From: CAYGZL01 sp964354345
Lineage (GTDB): Bacteria; Chloroflexota; Anaerolineae; Anaerolineales; UBA4823
DNA length: 8,170 nucleotides
Direction: 5' to 3'
Assembly: GCA_964354345.1 (NCBI GenBank)
Contig: CAYGZL010000055.1
Location: 1-8,170, forward strand
How positions within the stretch are numbered: position 1 is the stretch's first letter; the number at the start of each line of letters is the position of its first letter. A program made the translations under genes and the position numbers. Below are positions 1 to 5,761 of the stretch, piece by piece. The notes beneath the pieces were generated by a model that saw only the letters and a list, made by a program, of their open reading frames with translations, was not told where the DNA came from and searched no databases.

Positions 1-153
1 CGCCAGGTGATCGAGGGTATCCCGGAAAGTGATCTATTTGAGCCGGGACGTTACACCTGGCAGGGCAAGAACAGCCTCTTGGAGTACGTGCTGGCGAATA
101 CCGCCAACCATTACCGCTGGGCCAATAGCAAGGTCCGCGCCTGGCTGAGGTGA
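1..153 (+). CDS. ClbS/DfsB-family four-helix protein, C-terminal 50 residues
   Basis: The window opens inside a gene read in frame 1 and ending with TGA at 151-153; only the last 50 residues are visible. They contain the segments LFEPGRYTWQGKNSLLEYV and ANTANHYRWANSKVRAWL. An aromatic-rich W-x-G-K-N-S-L segment followed by an N-T-x-x-H-Y-R-W-A-x-x-K-hydrophobic-W helix is typical of the C-terminus of the ClbS/DfsB (DUF1706) family, which folds as a DinB-like four-helix bundle. ClbS itself is a colibactin self-resistance protein, but most chromosomal relatives have no known substrate, so no specific role is assigned. The next gene starts 15 nt downstream, which suggests co-transcription. The assignment rests on recognition of the C-terminal motif only. 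Confidence 0.72.
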   Translation, partial: RQVIEGIPESDLFEPGRYTWQGKNSLLEYVLANTANHYRWANSKVRAWLR

Positions 154-168
154 ATAAGGAATATCGTC

Positions 169-876
169 ATGGGAGAAAAGAAACGTTTCGCATTTTTATG
201 GAATCCCACCTTCCGCCTGATAGCTACCTGGGTTTGGTGGGCGGTTGGCGCTGGGATTACGCTGTGGATGATCGCCACGGCCTCCGGGATTCCCTTCAAT
301 GAATTTCGGACAATTTACCGCCAATCACCCCATTTGCTAATCTATGTTGAGCTCGTGGGAGTGGGCCTGTTCCCACTGGTGCTGGCTTTGATCTGCCGCG
401 ACGATTTTGCCATGTATGGGATCAGGCATGATGGTCTGTTTCCCAGTTTATTTGAATCTGCGCTGGTTGTTGTGGCCAACGCCATTTATCTGTTTCTGGC
501 GACTGGCAGCTGGCTGAGCTGGCGAACACTAACTGTTCATCTGGATTTTCCACTCAACCTCTGGTATGCGGCTCTGGGAGTCTTTGCGTATGGCCCATTG
601 GAAGTATTCTTTGTGATCTGGCTGATTGTCAATGCGGAGAAAGCGATTCGTGGTCAGCTCTGGATAATATCGTGGGGGCTGATTGTCACTGTTGCGTTGG
701 TAGGGCTGGCACACATTGCGACCGCGTCCAGCATGCTTTCTGCCATCTATGTCACCGTGATCTTATTTCTGTTGGGTTTGGTGTTCAGCCGCACCAGGAA
801 TTCGTTAGGACCAATGATCGCCTGGACACTGATCAATGGACAGGTGTGGTTCCTGGTTCAATTTTTATGGTCGTGA
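169..876 (+). CDS. CPBP-like multi-pass membrane protein, degenerate catalytic motifs
   Basis: This 235-residue protein is mostly hydrophobic, with about seven predicted membrane segments (roughly residues 17-38, 56-76, 93-111, 130-155, 165-185, 190-206 and 213-232). The last third resembles the core of CPBP (CAAX protease and bacteriocin-processing) intramembrane proteases: GPLEVFF near 142-148 sits where the EExxxR motif belongs, LVGLAH ends at H182 where FxxxH belongs, and TLING near 220-224 sits where the last His/Asn motif belongs. The paired glutamates and the arginine of motif 1 are absent (only E145 remains), so peptidase activity is doubtful. The ATG at 169 has AAGGA at 156-160, 8 nt upstream. 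The gene lies between a ClbS/DfsB-like gene and a broken CPBP gene, with gaps of 15 and 7 nt, and probably shares their transcript. The family call is an inference; another membrane family is possible. Confidence 0.6.
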   Translation: MGEKKRFAFLWNPTFRLIATWVWWAVGAGITLWMIATASGIPFNEFRTIYRQSPHLLIYVELVGVGLFPLVLALICRDDFAMYGIRHDGLFPSLFESALVVVANAIYLFLATGSWLSWRTLTVHLDFPLNLWYAALGVFAYGPLEVFFVIWLIVNAEKAIRGQLWIISWGLIVTVALVGLAHIATASSMLSAIYVTVILFLLGLVFSRTRNSLGPMIAWTLINGQVWFLVQFLWS

Positions 877-883
877 GGATTTT

Positions 884-1305
884 ATGGCATCCAAAACCAA
901 AGGAATAACGATCTATTTGTTGATTGCTTTCGGCGTTGCCTGGATTCCGTTGATGACCCAATGGCTGCTGTGGCTACAGGCTTGATTTGGGGAGTCTGGC
1001 ATTATCCAATGATCCTAATGGGGTATATCTTCTCGGGAAATCCCCTGGGGCTTCTATTGTATCCAGTCAACATGGTGATTACATCAATCCTGTATGGGTG
1101 GTTACGATTACGCTCGGGCAGCAATTGGCCTGTCAGCCTCGCCCATGCAGCTGGGAATACGATGATCAACCCACTGCTCGAATCATTGCTGCCCGGTGTG
1201 GAATTGCCGCTTCTTTGGGGAGGATATCGTCTGGCAATCTTGATCCTTCTGTGTGGCTGGATCAGTCTGAAAGGACAATTCAAGTCACAATCCCAAGCAT
1301 CCTAA
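884..1305 (+). pseudogene. CPBP intramembrane protease gene with internal deletion and frameshift
   Basis: Two fragments of one typical CPBP protease lie in different frames. The N-terminal part starts at ATG 884 (GAGGA at 875-879) with MASKTKGITIYLLIAFGVAW, the usual first helix, and stops at TGA 983-985 after 33 residues. The C-terminal part is open from about 961 to 1305 and reads AAVATGLIWGVWHYP, then LRLRSGSNWPVSLAHAAGNT. These match the second CPBP motif (histidine in WHYP) and the third (LAHAAGN). The region that should lie between them is absent, including the EExGWRGY-type motif 1 that supplies the catalytic glutamates. Full-length relatives run to roughly 250-280 residues; here about 25 plus 114 remain. 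The ATG at 961 has no ribosome-binding site, so it is not a separate gene. A mutation removed the middle and shifted the frame near 950-961; an assembly error is the alternative. Confidence 0.72.
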
Positions 1306-1324
1306 ATCATGAGGAAGGCGAGTT

Positions 1325-1861
1325 ATGGATATTTTCGAAGCTATCAGAACGAGAAGGAGCATCCGCTCATATACTAATGAGGAAGTGACAGAAGAGGAAA
1401 TCAAGACGTTGCTCGAAGCGGCAATCCGAGCACCTTCTGCCTGCAACCGTCAGACCTGGCGTTTTGTGATCGTCAGGAAACCGGAAACGATAGAGATTCT
1501 ATATCGGGCGGCCTCTTACAGCACCCAACATCAAACCTTCGTCAAGCAAGCCCCTGTGATCATCGTTGTTTGCGCGGATTTAAGACCCTACAAACGAACC
1601 CCCTATCGCGAGCGTGGGGAAAACCTTTTTGCACTGCAGGAAACTGCTGCTGCGATCCAGAATCTACTTTTGGCAGCCTGTGCATTGGATCTTGGGGCCT
1701 GTTGGGTGGGTTTGGTTGACGAAGAAATCATCAAACAGGCATTAAATATACCCAAAGGCCTCAGGCCAGTAGCCATTATCCCGATTGGGCACACAAAATC
1801 AAAGACTAAGCCATCTTCAAGAAAGCCGTTGGAAGAAGTTGTTTACCAGGAGAGTTTTTGA
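1325..1861 (+). CDS. Nitroreductase-family FMN oxidoreductase
   Basis: This 178-residue protein is a complete short nitroreductase-type flavoprotein: a cytoplasmic, normally dimeric, FMN-dependent NAD(P)H oxidoreductase. FMN-phosphate contacts are recognisable as RRSIRSY (residues 10-16) and as APSACNRQTW (36-45), which carries the conserved Ser, Asn and Gln. The helix ENLFALQETAAAIQNLLLAA and the following GACWVGLVDEE are standard for the family, and R166-K167 near the C-terminus fits the final phosphate-binding residue. The ATG at 1325 has GAGGAAGG at 1311-1318, 6 nt upstream. The protein ends before the extended C-terminal regions of larger nitroreductases, as in the small archaeal and anaerobe-type members. 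Its natural substrate cannot be told from sequence. It follows the broken CPBP gene by 19 nt and is probably the last gene of that operon. Confidence 0.9.
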   Translation: MDIFEAIRTRRSIRSYTNEEVTEEEIKTLLEAAIRAPSACNRQTWRFVIVRKPETIEILYRAASYSTQHQTFVKQAPVIIVVCADLRPYKRTPYRERGENLFALQETAAAIQNLLLAACALDLGACWVGLVDEEIIKQALNIPKGLRPVAIIPIGHTKSKTKPSSRKPLEEVVYQESF

Positions 1862-2146
1862 GTTCGAATTCGTACCTTGTGTCAAGAGTAATTGGGGCTC
1901 GAAAAGCCTCCAGCCCTCTCGACTGGGGCGGTTGCCAGGAGGCAGGGTTGAAAAGTGGTAACGATTCAGGCTATATGTTTTTGGGCAAGTCAGGGTTAGA
2001 ATTAAACGAGAGGAAGTAAAACCAAATACTCAACCAGTGAGTCAAGATTGGCATCCCGATATCGCTGCAAAATAGTTGTATATCCATCTCCTACAGGGTA
2101 AATACGGTAAATATGCAGTGTAGTAAAACGCAATAGAGTCAGTATC
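1862..2146. other. Gene-free stretch between the nitroreductase and the cassette array
   Basis: No credible coding sequence is visible. Near its left end GCCTCC at 1906-1911 and GGAGGC at 1938-1943 could form an imperfect stem (an inner GCCC/GGGC pairing is also possible) but no T-run follows, so it is at best a weak terminator. ACTCA at 2028-2032 and TGAGT at 2038-2042 form a 5-bp inverted repeat with a 5-nt loop. GGTAAATAC at 2097-2105 is followed directly by GGTAAATAT at 2106-2114, a tandem 9-mer. No complete attC-like stem lies left of the GTTAGGC at 2147, so this may be an ancestral insertion point or an attI-like site. I found no clear promoter. Confidence 0.5.
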
Positions 2147-2153
2147 GTTAGGC
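2147..2153 (+). other. GTTAGGC recombination core at the left end of the cassette array
   Basis: GTTAGGC fits the integron core-site consensus GTTRRRY, in which exchange occurs between G and the first T. The bases from 2148 (TTAGGC) are the exact reverse complement of GCCTAA at 3046-3051, the R'' element at the far end of the SDR cassette. That is expected if 2148-3165 was inserted as a circle. It lies 35 nt before the SDR start codon. No R''/L'' partner lies upstream, so this is either the right part of an attI-like site or a secondary integration site. A seven-base match alone would mean little; the support comes from the partner site. Confidence 0.55.
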
Positions 2154-2182
2154 GCAGCTACGAGAACCGAGGAAGTGAAAAC

Positions 2183-3037
2183 GTGGAATTCAAAGGTAAA
2201 TTAAAGGGCAAAGTCGCTTTAGTTGCAGGCGCAACGCGTGGAGCCGGGCGCGGCATCGCTTGTATGCTCGGCGAAGCGGGCGCTACCGTTTATTGCACTG
2301 GTCGAAGCGTGCGCGGTAAATCGGCTACAAAGAACAGGCCAGAAACTATCGAAGAAACCGCTAAGATGGTTAGCGCGCGTGGGGGAAATGGAATCTGGGT
2401 GCAAGTTGATCATACCGATCGAGAGCAAGTTAAATCATTGTTTGAACGAGTCAACCAGGAGCAGAAAGGCCAATTGGATATTCTCGTCAACGACATGACC
2501 GGTGATGCCAATATGGAGTTCAAACCATTTGTAGAGCATTCACTGGAGAAAGGCTTGCTGGTACTCGAAAACGGCTCTATATCACACATCAATACCAGTT
2601 ACTTCGGCATCCCCCTAATGGTCAGTACAGGAGGTGGCCTGGTTGTTGAAATAACCGATGGCGTCGGCTACGAACTTCGCGAGTTTAATTTCTACTATGA
2701 TCTGGAGAAAGCCATCAATATCCGTCTGGCACAATCCCTCGCGCGCCAGCTTCGCCAACATAAAATCGCAGTCGTGTCATTGACACCAGGCTTCCTTCGT
2801 TCGGAAGAAATGCTGTCCCATTTTGGGGTAACAGAAGAAAACTGGCGTGAGGCAATCAAGCACGACAGGAATTTTGCCTATTCAGAAACGCCCTTCTACA
2901 TCGGTAAGGCAGTGGTTGCGCTTGCTTGCGATAAGAAAATCATGCAGAAAAGTGGCCAGTCGCTCGTATCAGGTAAACTTGCCCGTGAATATGGATTCAC
3001 AGATATTGATGGGACGCAACCTATCTGGTCCTATTAA
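2183..3037 (+). CDS. SDR-family NAD(P)-dependent oxidoreductase with atypical active site (cassette cargo)
   Basis: This 284-residue soluble protein has a Rossmann fold of the short-chain dehydrogenase/reductase type. The cofactor loop is AGATRGAGRG (residues 15-24). TGRS at 39-42 suggests NADP preference through R41, and D76 in QVDHTD is the usual adenine contact. LVNDMTG at 101-107 replaces the NNAG motif. The YxxxK pair is Y172 and K176 in YYDLEK, but the usual catalytic serine about 13 residues earlier is replaced by T158-D159 in VEITDG. The C-terminal part, with TPGFLRSE and LAREYGFTDIDG, matches a recognisable subgroup of longer SDRs, so the gene looks intact. The start is GTG at 2183 with GAGGAAG at 2169-2175, 7 nt upstream. 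It follows a GTTAGGC core by 30 nt and stops 8 nt before an attC-like site, so it is read as cassette cargo. The substrate is unknown. Confidence 0.88.
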   Translation: MEFKGKLKGKVALVAGATRGAGRGIACMLGEAGATVYCTGRSVRGKSATKNRPETIEETAKMVSARGGNGIWVQVDHTDREQVKSLFERVNQEQKGQLDILVNDMTGDANMEFKPFVEHSLEKGLLVLENGSISHINTSYFGIPLMVSTGGGLVVEITDGVGYELREFNFYYDLEKAINIRLAQSLARQLRQHKIAVVSLTPGFLRSEEMLSHFGVTEENWREAIKHDRNFAYSETPFYIGKAVVALACDKKIMQKSGQSLVSGKLAREYGFTDIDGTQPIWSY

Positions 3038-3045
3038 ACGGCTGT

Positions 3046-3171
3046 GCCTAACACCGGCTCCAGGCGACAGCAGCTCGCGCCGTTTAGGGTATGCTCCCGA
3101 CCCAGAAATGGCGCGATAATGCAAGCATGTCTCCCCTGCCCCGCTGCTGCGCCTGAGCCAAGCCGTTAGCC
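3046..3171 (+). other. attC-like integron recombination site 1 (126 bp)
   Basis: R'' is GCCTAAC (3046-3052) and R' is GTTAGCC (3165-3171). The left arm 3056-3074 pairs with the right arm 3143-3159 over 17 bp, leaving two unpaired bases on the left: a C (3060 or 3061) and an A (3067), five paired bases apart. On the bottom strand these are G and T, the same identities as the extrahelical bases known to orient attC recombination. Unpaired spacers ACC (3053-3055) and AAGCC (3160-3164) separate core from arms. The inner part contains a further stem, CGCGCC (3076-3081) with GGCGCG (3110-3115). R'' does not match R' well beyond the CTAA/TTAG core, but matches the start of its own cassette (TTAGGC at 2148), as cassette insertion predicts. 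Confidence 0.78.
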
Positions 3172-3217
3172 CGCCCGTTGTAAGTAATTATCATTCAGTT
3201 TGTTAAAAAGGTTCGAC

Positions 3218-3886
3218 ATGAAAATATTAGGTGGCACATGCTCGATATTGGCAGGAACGGTTTTTGCGATAAGTGGTTTTGCTTTTTTTCTTTCACAGGT
3301 TGGACGTTTTGACTGGAATTCAATTAGTTCGATTAGTGAGTATTTCGTCAATAGTCCCTCATCATTGGCTTTATGGAAAATCGTAAATGGCGGTGCGGCA
3401 TTGGCATCCTTTCTCGCAATTGCAGGAGTCCTGGGTTTGTCAGATGTCATTAAGCCTGCGCACGAAGGATTTGTACGCTGGACAAGCATGTTAGCAATTA
3501 TTGGCTATACTATAATCGCCATTACCAATATCGCAGATTTGTACCAAATCAAACGCGTGGCATTGGGATATGTTGTTGCAGATGAATCGACTAAGAGCGC
3601 ACTTGAAATAATCGGAATAGGCACTCTTGACCCTACACTAAGTTTGAGATTTATCACAATAGGAGCGTGGTTATTAACAGCAGGTTGGTTCTCAGCATCA
3701 AATAACCTTCTTCCAAAAGCACTTGCATATTTTGGAGTAATTGCGGGTATAACTTCATTGGGTTTTGCATTAGCGTCATTTTTTGAACTTCACACTATTA
3801 CTTTAATGGCTGGCTCAGTGGCAGTTGTATTTCATCCAATATGGTTAATATGGACAGGAATAATACTCAGGCAGAGCAAAGCATGA
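3218..3886 (+). CDS. DUF4386-like six-TM membrane protein (cassette cargo)
   Basis: This is a hydrophobic protein of 222 residues from ATG 3218, chosen over the TTG at 3200 because AAAAAGG (3205-3211) sits 6 nt upstream. About six membrane segments are visible, near residues 5-26, 55-76, 88-107, 143-162, 168-189 and 196-217. The layout is an N-terminal hydrophobic hairpin start, a soluble loop with short polar helices around 108-140, and a C-terminal FHPIWLIWTGIILRQ. This resembles DUF4386-type membrane proteins, which have no established function; the family name is an inference. It begins 52 nt after the cut position of attC-like site 1 and ends 17 nt before the short inverted repeat at 3904. 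Base composition is clearly more AT-rich than that of the genes at 1-1861 and 6351-7292, consistent with separate origin. Confidence 0.75.
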   Translation: MKILGGTCSILAGTVFAISGFAFFLSQVGRFDWNSISSISEYFVNSPSSLALWKIVNGGAALASFLAIAGVLGLSDVIKPAHEGFVRWTSMLAIIGYTIIAITNIADLYQIKRVALGYVVADESTKSALEIIGIGTLDPTLSLRFITIGAWLLTAGWFSASNNLLPKALAYFGVIAGITSLGFALASFFELHTITLMAGSVAVVFHPIWLIWTGIILRQSKA

Positions 3887-3903
3887 ATCCGTTTATATCA
3901 AAG

Positions 3904-3930
3904 AGCAGGCTAAACCAGCGTTAGCCTGCT
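3904..3930 (+). repeat. 10-bp perfect inverted repeat, possible collapsed attC site
   Basis: AGCAGGCTAA (3904-3913) and TTAGCCTGCT (3921-3930) are exact reverse complements around the 7-nt loop ACCAGCG. The right side with the last loop base reads GTTAGCC, identical to R' of attC-like site 1. The loop can be read as the left spacer (ACC) joined to a right spacer (AGC) plus the cut-site G; in site 1 those spacers are ACC and AAGCC. This is what would remain if the whole paired stem were deleted. No T-run follows, so it is a poor intrinsic terminator, although a plain transcriptional or translational hairpin between the genes remains possible. Confidence 0.55.
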
Positions 3931-3953
3931 GTCACTTAAAGGAGTACTGTGAA

Positions 3954-4562
3954 ATGACACTACGCCTCATAAACCCCAATTTGCTTATCAGAATAATCTG
4001 GGGCTATATGATTTATATTGGTCTTGTTTTAACCTCGTTCGCAGTGGGATATTTCTTATTGCCGCGCGGTGCATTTATTAGCACTCCGTGGACTGCCTTT
4101 GGTGTTATGGCGGCAACCCCCGAAAGCCCGTTAGCCCAGTTTCTCGCTACAATCGGATTTAATCTTGCTTTTGTTCTTTTACTTGGAGTTGGTCTGAACC
4201 TCCAAAGAGTAAGGGATTTTCCAGCAGGTTACATTTTTATTTTCAGTGCTGGCGTTGTTAGTGGTTTAATTGCAGGAACTAATCCTTTTGCTTCTCAGAT
4301 AGTTTCACCATATACAATAGAAGGCTGGCTTGTTGCTTTACGTATTCAGCACCTTGAACTATTGGGTTATACGATTATTGTTGCATCTACAATCTCGATT
4401 GGGTTAATGGATTATAGTAGTTGGCTTCCCTGGAAAGCAAAAGAGATAATAATCCAAAGTTGGAGTGACATTCGATTTACTCGACATGAGATCATTGGTA
4501 TCGTAATCGGAATTGCCTTGATTTTAATTGGCGGCTACAATGAAACAGTCTTACTGTTATAA
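3954..4562 (+). CDS. Five-TM membrane protein of unknown function (cassette cargo)
   Basis: I do not recognise this 202-residue protein with certainty. Hydrophobic segments lie near residues 13-36, 62-82, 91-110, 137-152 and 179-196. A charged stretch around 155-178 (WKAKEIIIQSWSDIRFTRHE) is probably cytoplasmic. The order FNLAFVLLLGVGLN, then FSAGVVSGLIAG, then RIQHLELLGYTIIVA loosely recalls SpoIIM-like membrane proteins, where an N-rich second helix is followed by a (H)G-x-x-E-hydrophobic helix, but the similarity is weak and no function is inferred. The ATG at 3954 has a strong AAAGGAG (3938-3944) 9 nt upstream. It starts 33 nt after the G of the inverted repeat at 3904-3930. Composition is AT-rich like its neighbours. 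The next gene may overlap its end, depending on which start is used. Confidence 0.75.
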   Translation: MTLRLINPNLLIRIIWGYMIYIGLVLTSFAVGYFLLPRGAFISTPWTAFGVMAATPESPLAQFLATIGFNLAFVLLLGVGLNLQRVRDFPAGYIFIFSAGVVSGLIAGTNPFASQIVSPYTIEGWLVALRIQHLELLGYTIIVASTISIGLMDYSSWLPWKAKEIIIQSWSDIRFTRHEIIGIVIGIALILIGGYNETVLLL

Positions 4563-4581
4563 AAAACACGGGCTATATGCA

Positions 4582-4965
4582 ATGAGCAAATCATGGAAAA
4601 CTACCGCCATTGTCACGATTATTGTGACACTCTGTCTTGGAGCGCTCTCTGTAGAAGCACATACCAAAATCATTCGACGCGCTCTCGATGACCTTATTTA
4701 CGACAACAAAAACCACTATCTTCCGTGCGATAAGTTGCCAACAGAAGTGGAAGTTAATCGAGTTGTCCAAGAGCATCAAAATATAGTTGAAGCCATTAAG
4801 AAAGTAAACCCAGGATTGGTGGGTGTCGAAATTGATTCAACAACCTGTTCCGCTAGAGCCGATTTACTTATCTGGTATGCGTCACATGAGAATAGGCTCG
4901 AAATAGAGAAAATTATTGGTGACGATACCTTTTTTGGAATCCCTTACAGGTTAAGCAACCGATAA
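4582..4965 (+). CDS. Small secreted protein of unknown function with two cysteines (cassette cargo)
   Basis: From ATG 4582 the product is 127 residues. Residues 1-26 form a signal peptide: a basic start, a hydrophobic core TAIVTIIVTLCLGAL, and a likely cleavage after S-V-E-A. The mature part is soluble and mixed helix/strand, with cysteines at 49 and 89 (PCDKLP and TTCSAR) that could form a disulfide. Conserved-looking segments are VVQEHQNIVEAIKKVNPG, ADLLIWYASHENRLEIEKII and DTFFGIPYRLSN. I recognise no named family. The start is uncertain: there is no good ribosome-binding site for 4582. An in-frame ATG at 4540 would add 14 residues and overlap the upstream gene by 23 nt, allowing translational coupling. 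It probably shares a cassette with the membrane gene at 3954 and may act with it at the membrane, but that is inference from adjacency. Confidence 0.7.
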   Translation: MSKSWKTTAIVTIIVTLCLGALSVEAHTKIIRRALDDLIYDNKNHYLPCDKLPTEVEVNRVVQEHQNIVEAIKKVNPGLVGVEIDSTTCSARADLLIWYASHENRLEIEKIIGDDTFFGIPYRLSNR

Positions 4966-4983
4966 CTCAAAAGTTCGGTCAAC

Positions 4984-5088
4984 ATGTCAAGCTATTTGCA
5001 AAAGTCGAAAGATGGATCATATGTACTTGAAAGGCAAAGAGAAAGAGTAAACATGTGGTTCGATCCAGATGAAAGGCGGGCTAATTAA
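4984..5088 (+). CDS. Possible 34-residue ORF between cassette genes
   Basis: An ATG at 4984 opens a 34-residue frame ending in TAA at 5086-5088, inside the loop of the hairpin at 5076-5100. The peptide is polar and charged (it includes SYVLERQRERVNMWFDPDER), unlike random AT-rich translation. It is in the same frame as the upstream secreted-protein gene, separated only by that gene's TAA and six codons, so it could also be a C-terminal extension lost through a stop codon. No clear ribosome-binding site precedes it. It may be a chance ORF. Confidence 0.25.
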   Translation: MSSYLQKSKDGSYVLERQRERVNMWFDPDERRAN

Positions 5089-5106
5089 TAGTTAGTCCGC
5101 TTCATC
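5068..5106 (+). repeat. Imperfect inverted repeat with 7-nt loop, second possible collapsed attC site
   Basis: GCGGGCTAA (5076-5084) pairs with TTAGTCCGC (5092-5100) over nine positions with one G-T wobble, around the 7-nt loop TTAATAG. The stem can extend outward to GATG (5068-5071) and CATC (5103-5106) with unpaired AA on the left. GTTAGTC (5091-5097) is close to the GTTRRRY core and CGGGCTAA (5077-5084) is identical to the R'' of attC-like site 2. Loop length, closing TAA/TTA and the G before TTAG are all the same as in the repeat at 3904-3930. There is no T-run after it. The start codon of the next gene is 49 nt past the G. Confidence 0.5.
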
Positions 5107-5140
5107 AGAGCATCCAACACTTACGATAAGAGAAAAAGCG

Positions 5141-5740
5141 ATGAAAAGTTCCTTTATGAAAGTGATAGGCATTGTGATTGTTTTCCTTGCTGGCATTGGC
5201 GTGGGGGCAGGTGGATTGTGGCTGATTGTTCAGAATAATATAGAACTGCGTTATTACTTGTTGGAACATCCAACTGGCAATCAGCCCCACGCACAAATAG
5301 CAGCCTTTGTGCAAGCCATCGTTCGCAGTGATCGTTCAACAGCTCTTGAATTATGGGAAATTGAAGATACGGATCCGCAGAGTGAATTGGTGAGAAGGCA
5401 AGAGAGCGTGATTTCAGTTTTGGTAGCAGCGGGAATAAGCCCTGATTACATGATACTGAGTATTGAATGGTGGACGACTTGCTGTGAACCGTCTGTAACT
5501 TGCGATTCTCGAAATGCAGGTGGAGCAAGGATTTTGGTCCAATTCTTGGATAAGAAGGGGGAGCCGATACTCTATACTTTCGATGTCTTCACTCGTGAGC
5601 AACCATACTGGGGTAGTGCTACAGGTTATCCATCACGCGATTGGGTAATTCGAGATGTCTATCCGTATGACCAAAAGCCTCTATTTTGGCCATTGATATA
5701 TAAGACACAAACACAATCTACTCGGTTTTCAGAGCCATAG
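5141..5740 (+). CDS. Membrane-anchored extracytoplasmic protein of unknown function (cassette cargo)
   Basis: This is a 199-residue protein with one N-terminal hydrophobic helix (about residues 7-30, glycine-rich) after a short basic start. That fits a signal anchor with the remainder outside the membrane. A polar helical segment (about 48-100, FVQAIVRSDRSTALELWEIE) is followed by a likely beta-rich part: YMILSIEWWTTCCEP, ILVQFLDKKGEPILYTFDVF and DWVIRDVYP. The helix-then-sheet order recalls small NTF2/cystatin-like extracytoplasmic domains, but I cannot name a family. Cysteines 114, 115 and 121 are clustered. The ATG at 5141 is preceded by a weak purine stretch (AAGAGAAAAAG, 5126-5136), and a second ATG at 5156 is possible. 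It ends 21 nt before the R'' of attC-like site 2, so it is the last cargo gene of the array. Confidence 0.72.
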   Translation: MKSSFMKVIGIVIVFLAGIGVGAGGLWLIVQNNIELRYYLLEHPTGNQPHAQIAAFVQAIVRSDRSTALELWEIEDTDPQSELVRRQESVISVLVAAGISPDYMILSIEWWTTCCEPSVTCDSRNAGGARILVQFLDKKGEPILYTFDVFTREQPYWGSATGYPSRDWVIRDVYPYDQKPLFWPLIYKTQTQSTRFSEP

Positions 5741-5761
5741 AATGCTTGAACGTAAACATCG

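Noticed and set aside
961..1305. Independent small membrane protein starting at ATG 961
   Set aside because: There is no ribosome-binding site, and the sequence is clearly the C-terminal half of a CPBP protease whose N-terminal part lies just upstream in another frame.
3166..3489. Minus-strand open frame of 107 codons across the start of the DUF4386-like gene
   Set aside because: It is antisense to a well-supported membrane-protein gene with a good ribosome-binding site, and its translation has no recognisable domain. It is a shadow frame.
3904..3930. Inverted repeat read as an intrinsic terminator
   Set aside because: No T-run follows on either strand, and the core sequence and loop match attC-derived parts better, so it is reported as a possible collapsed site.
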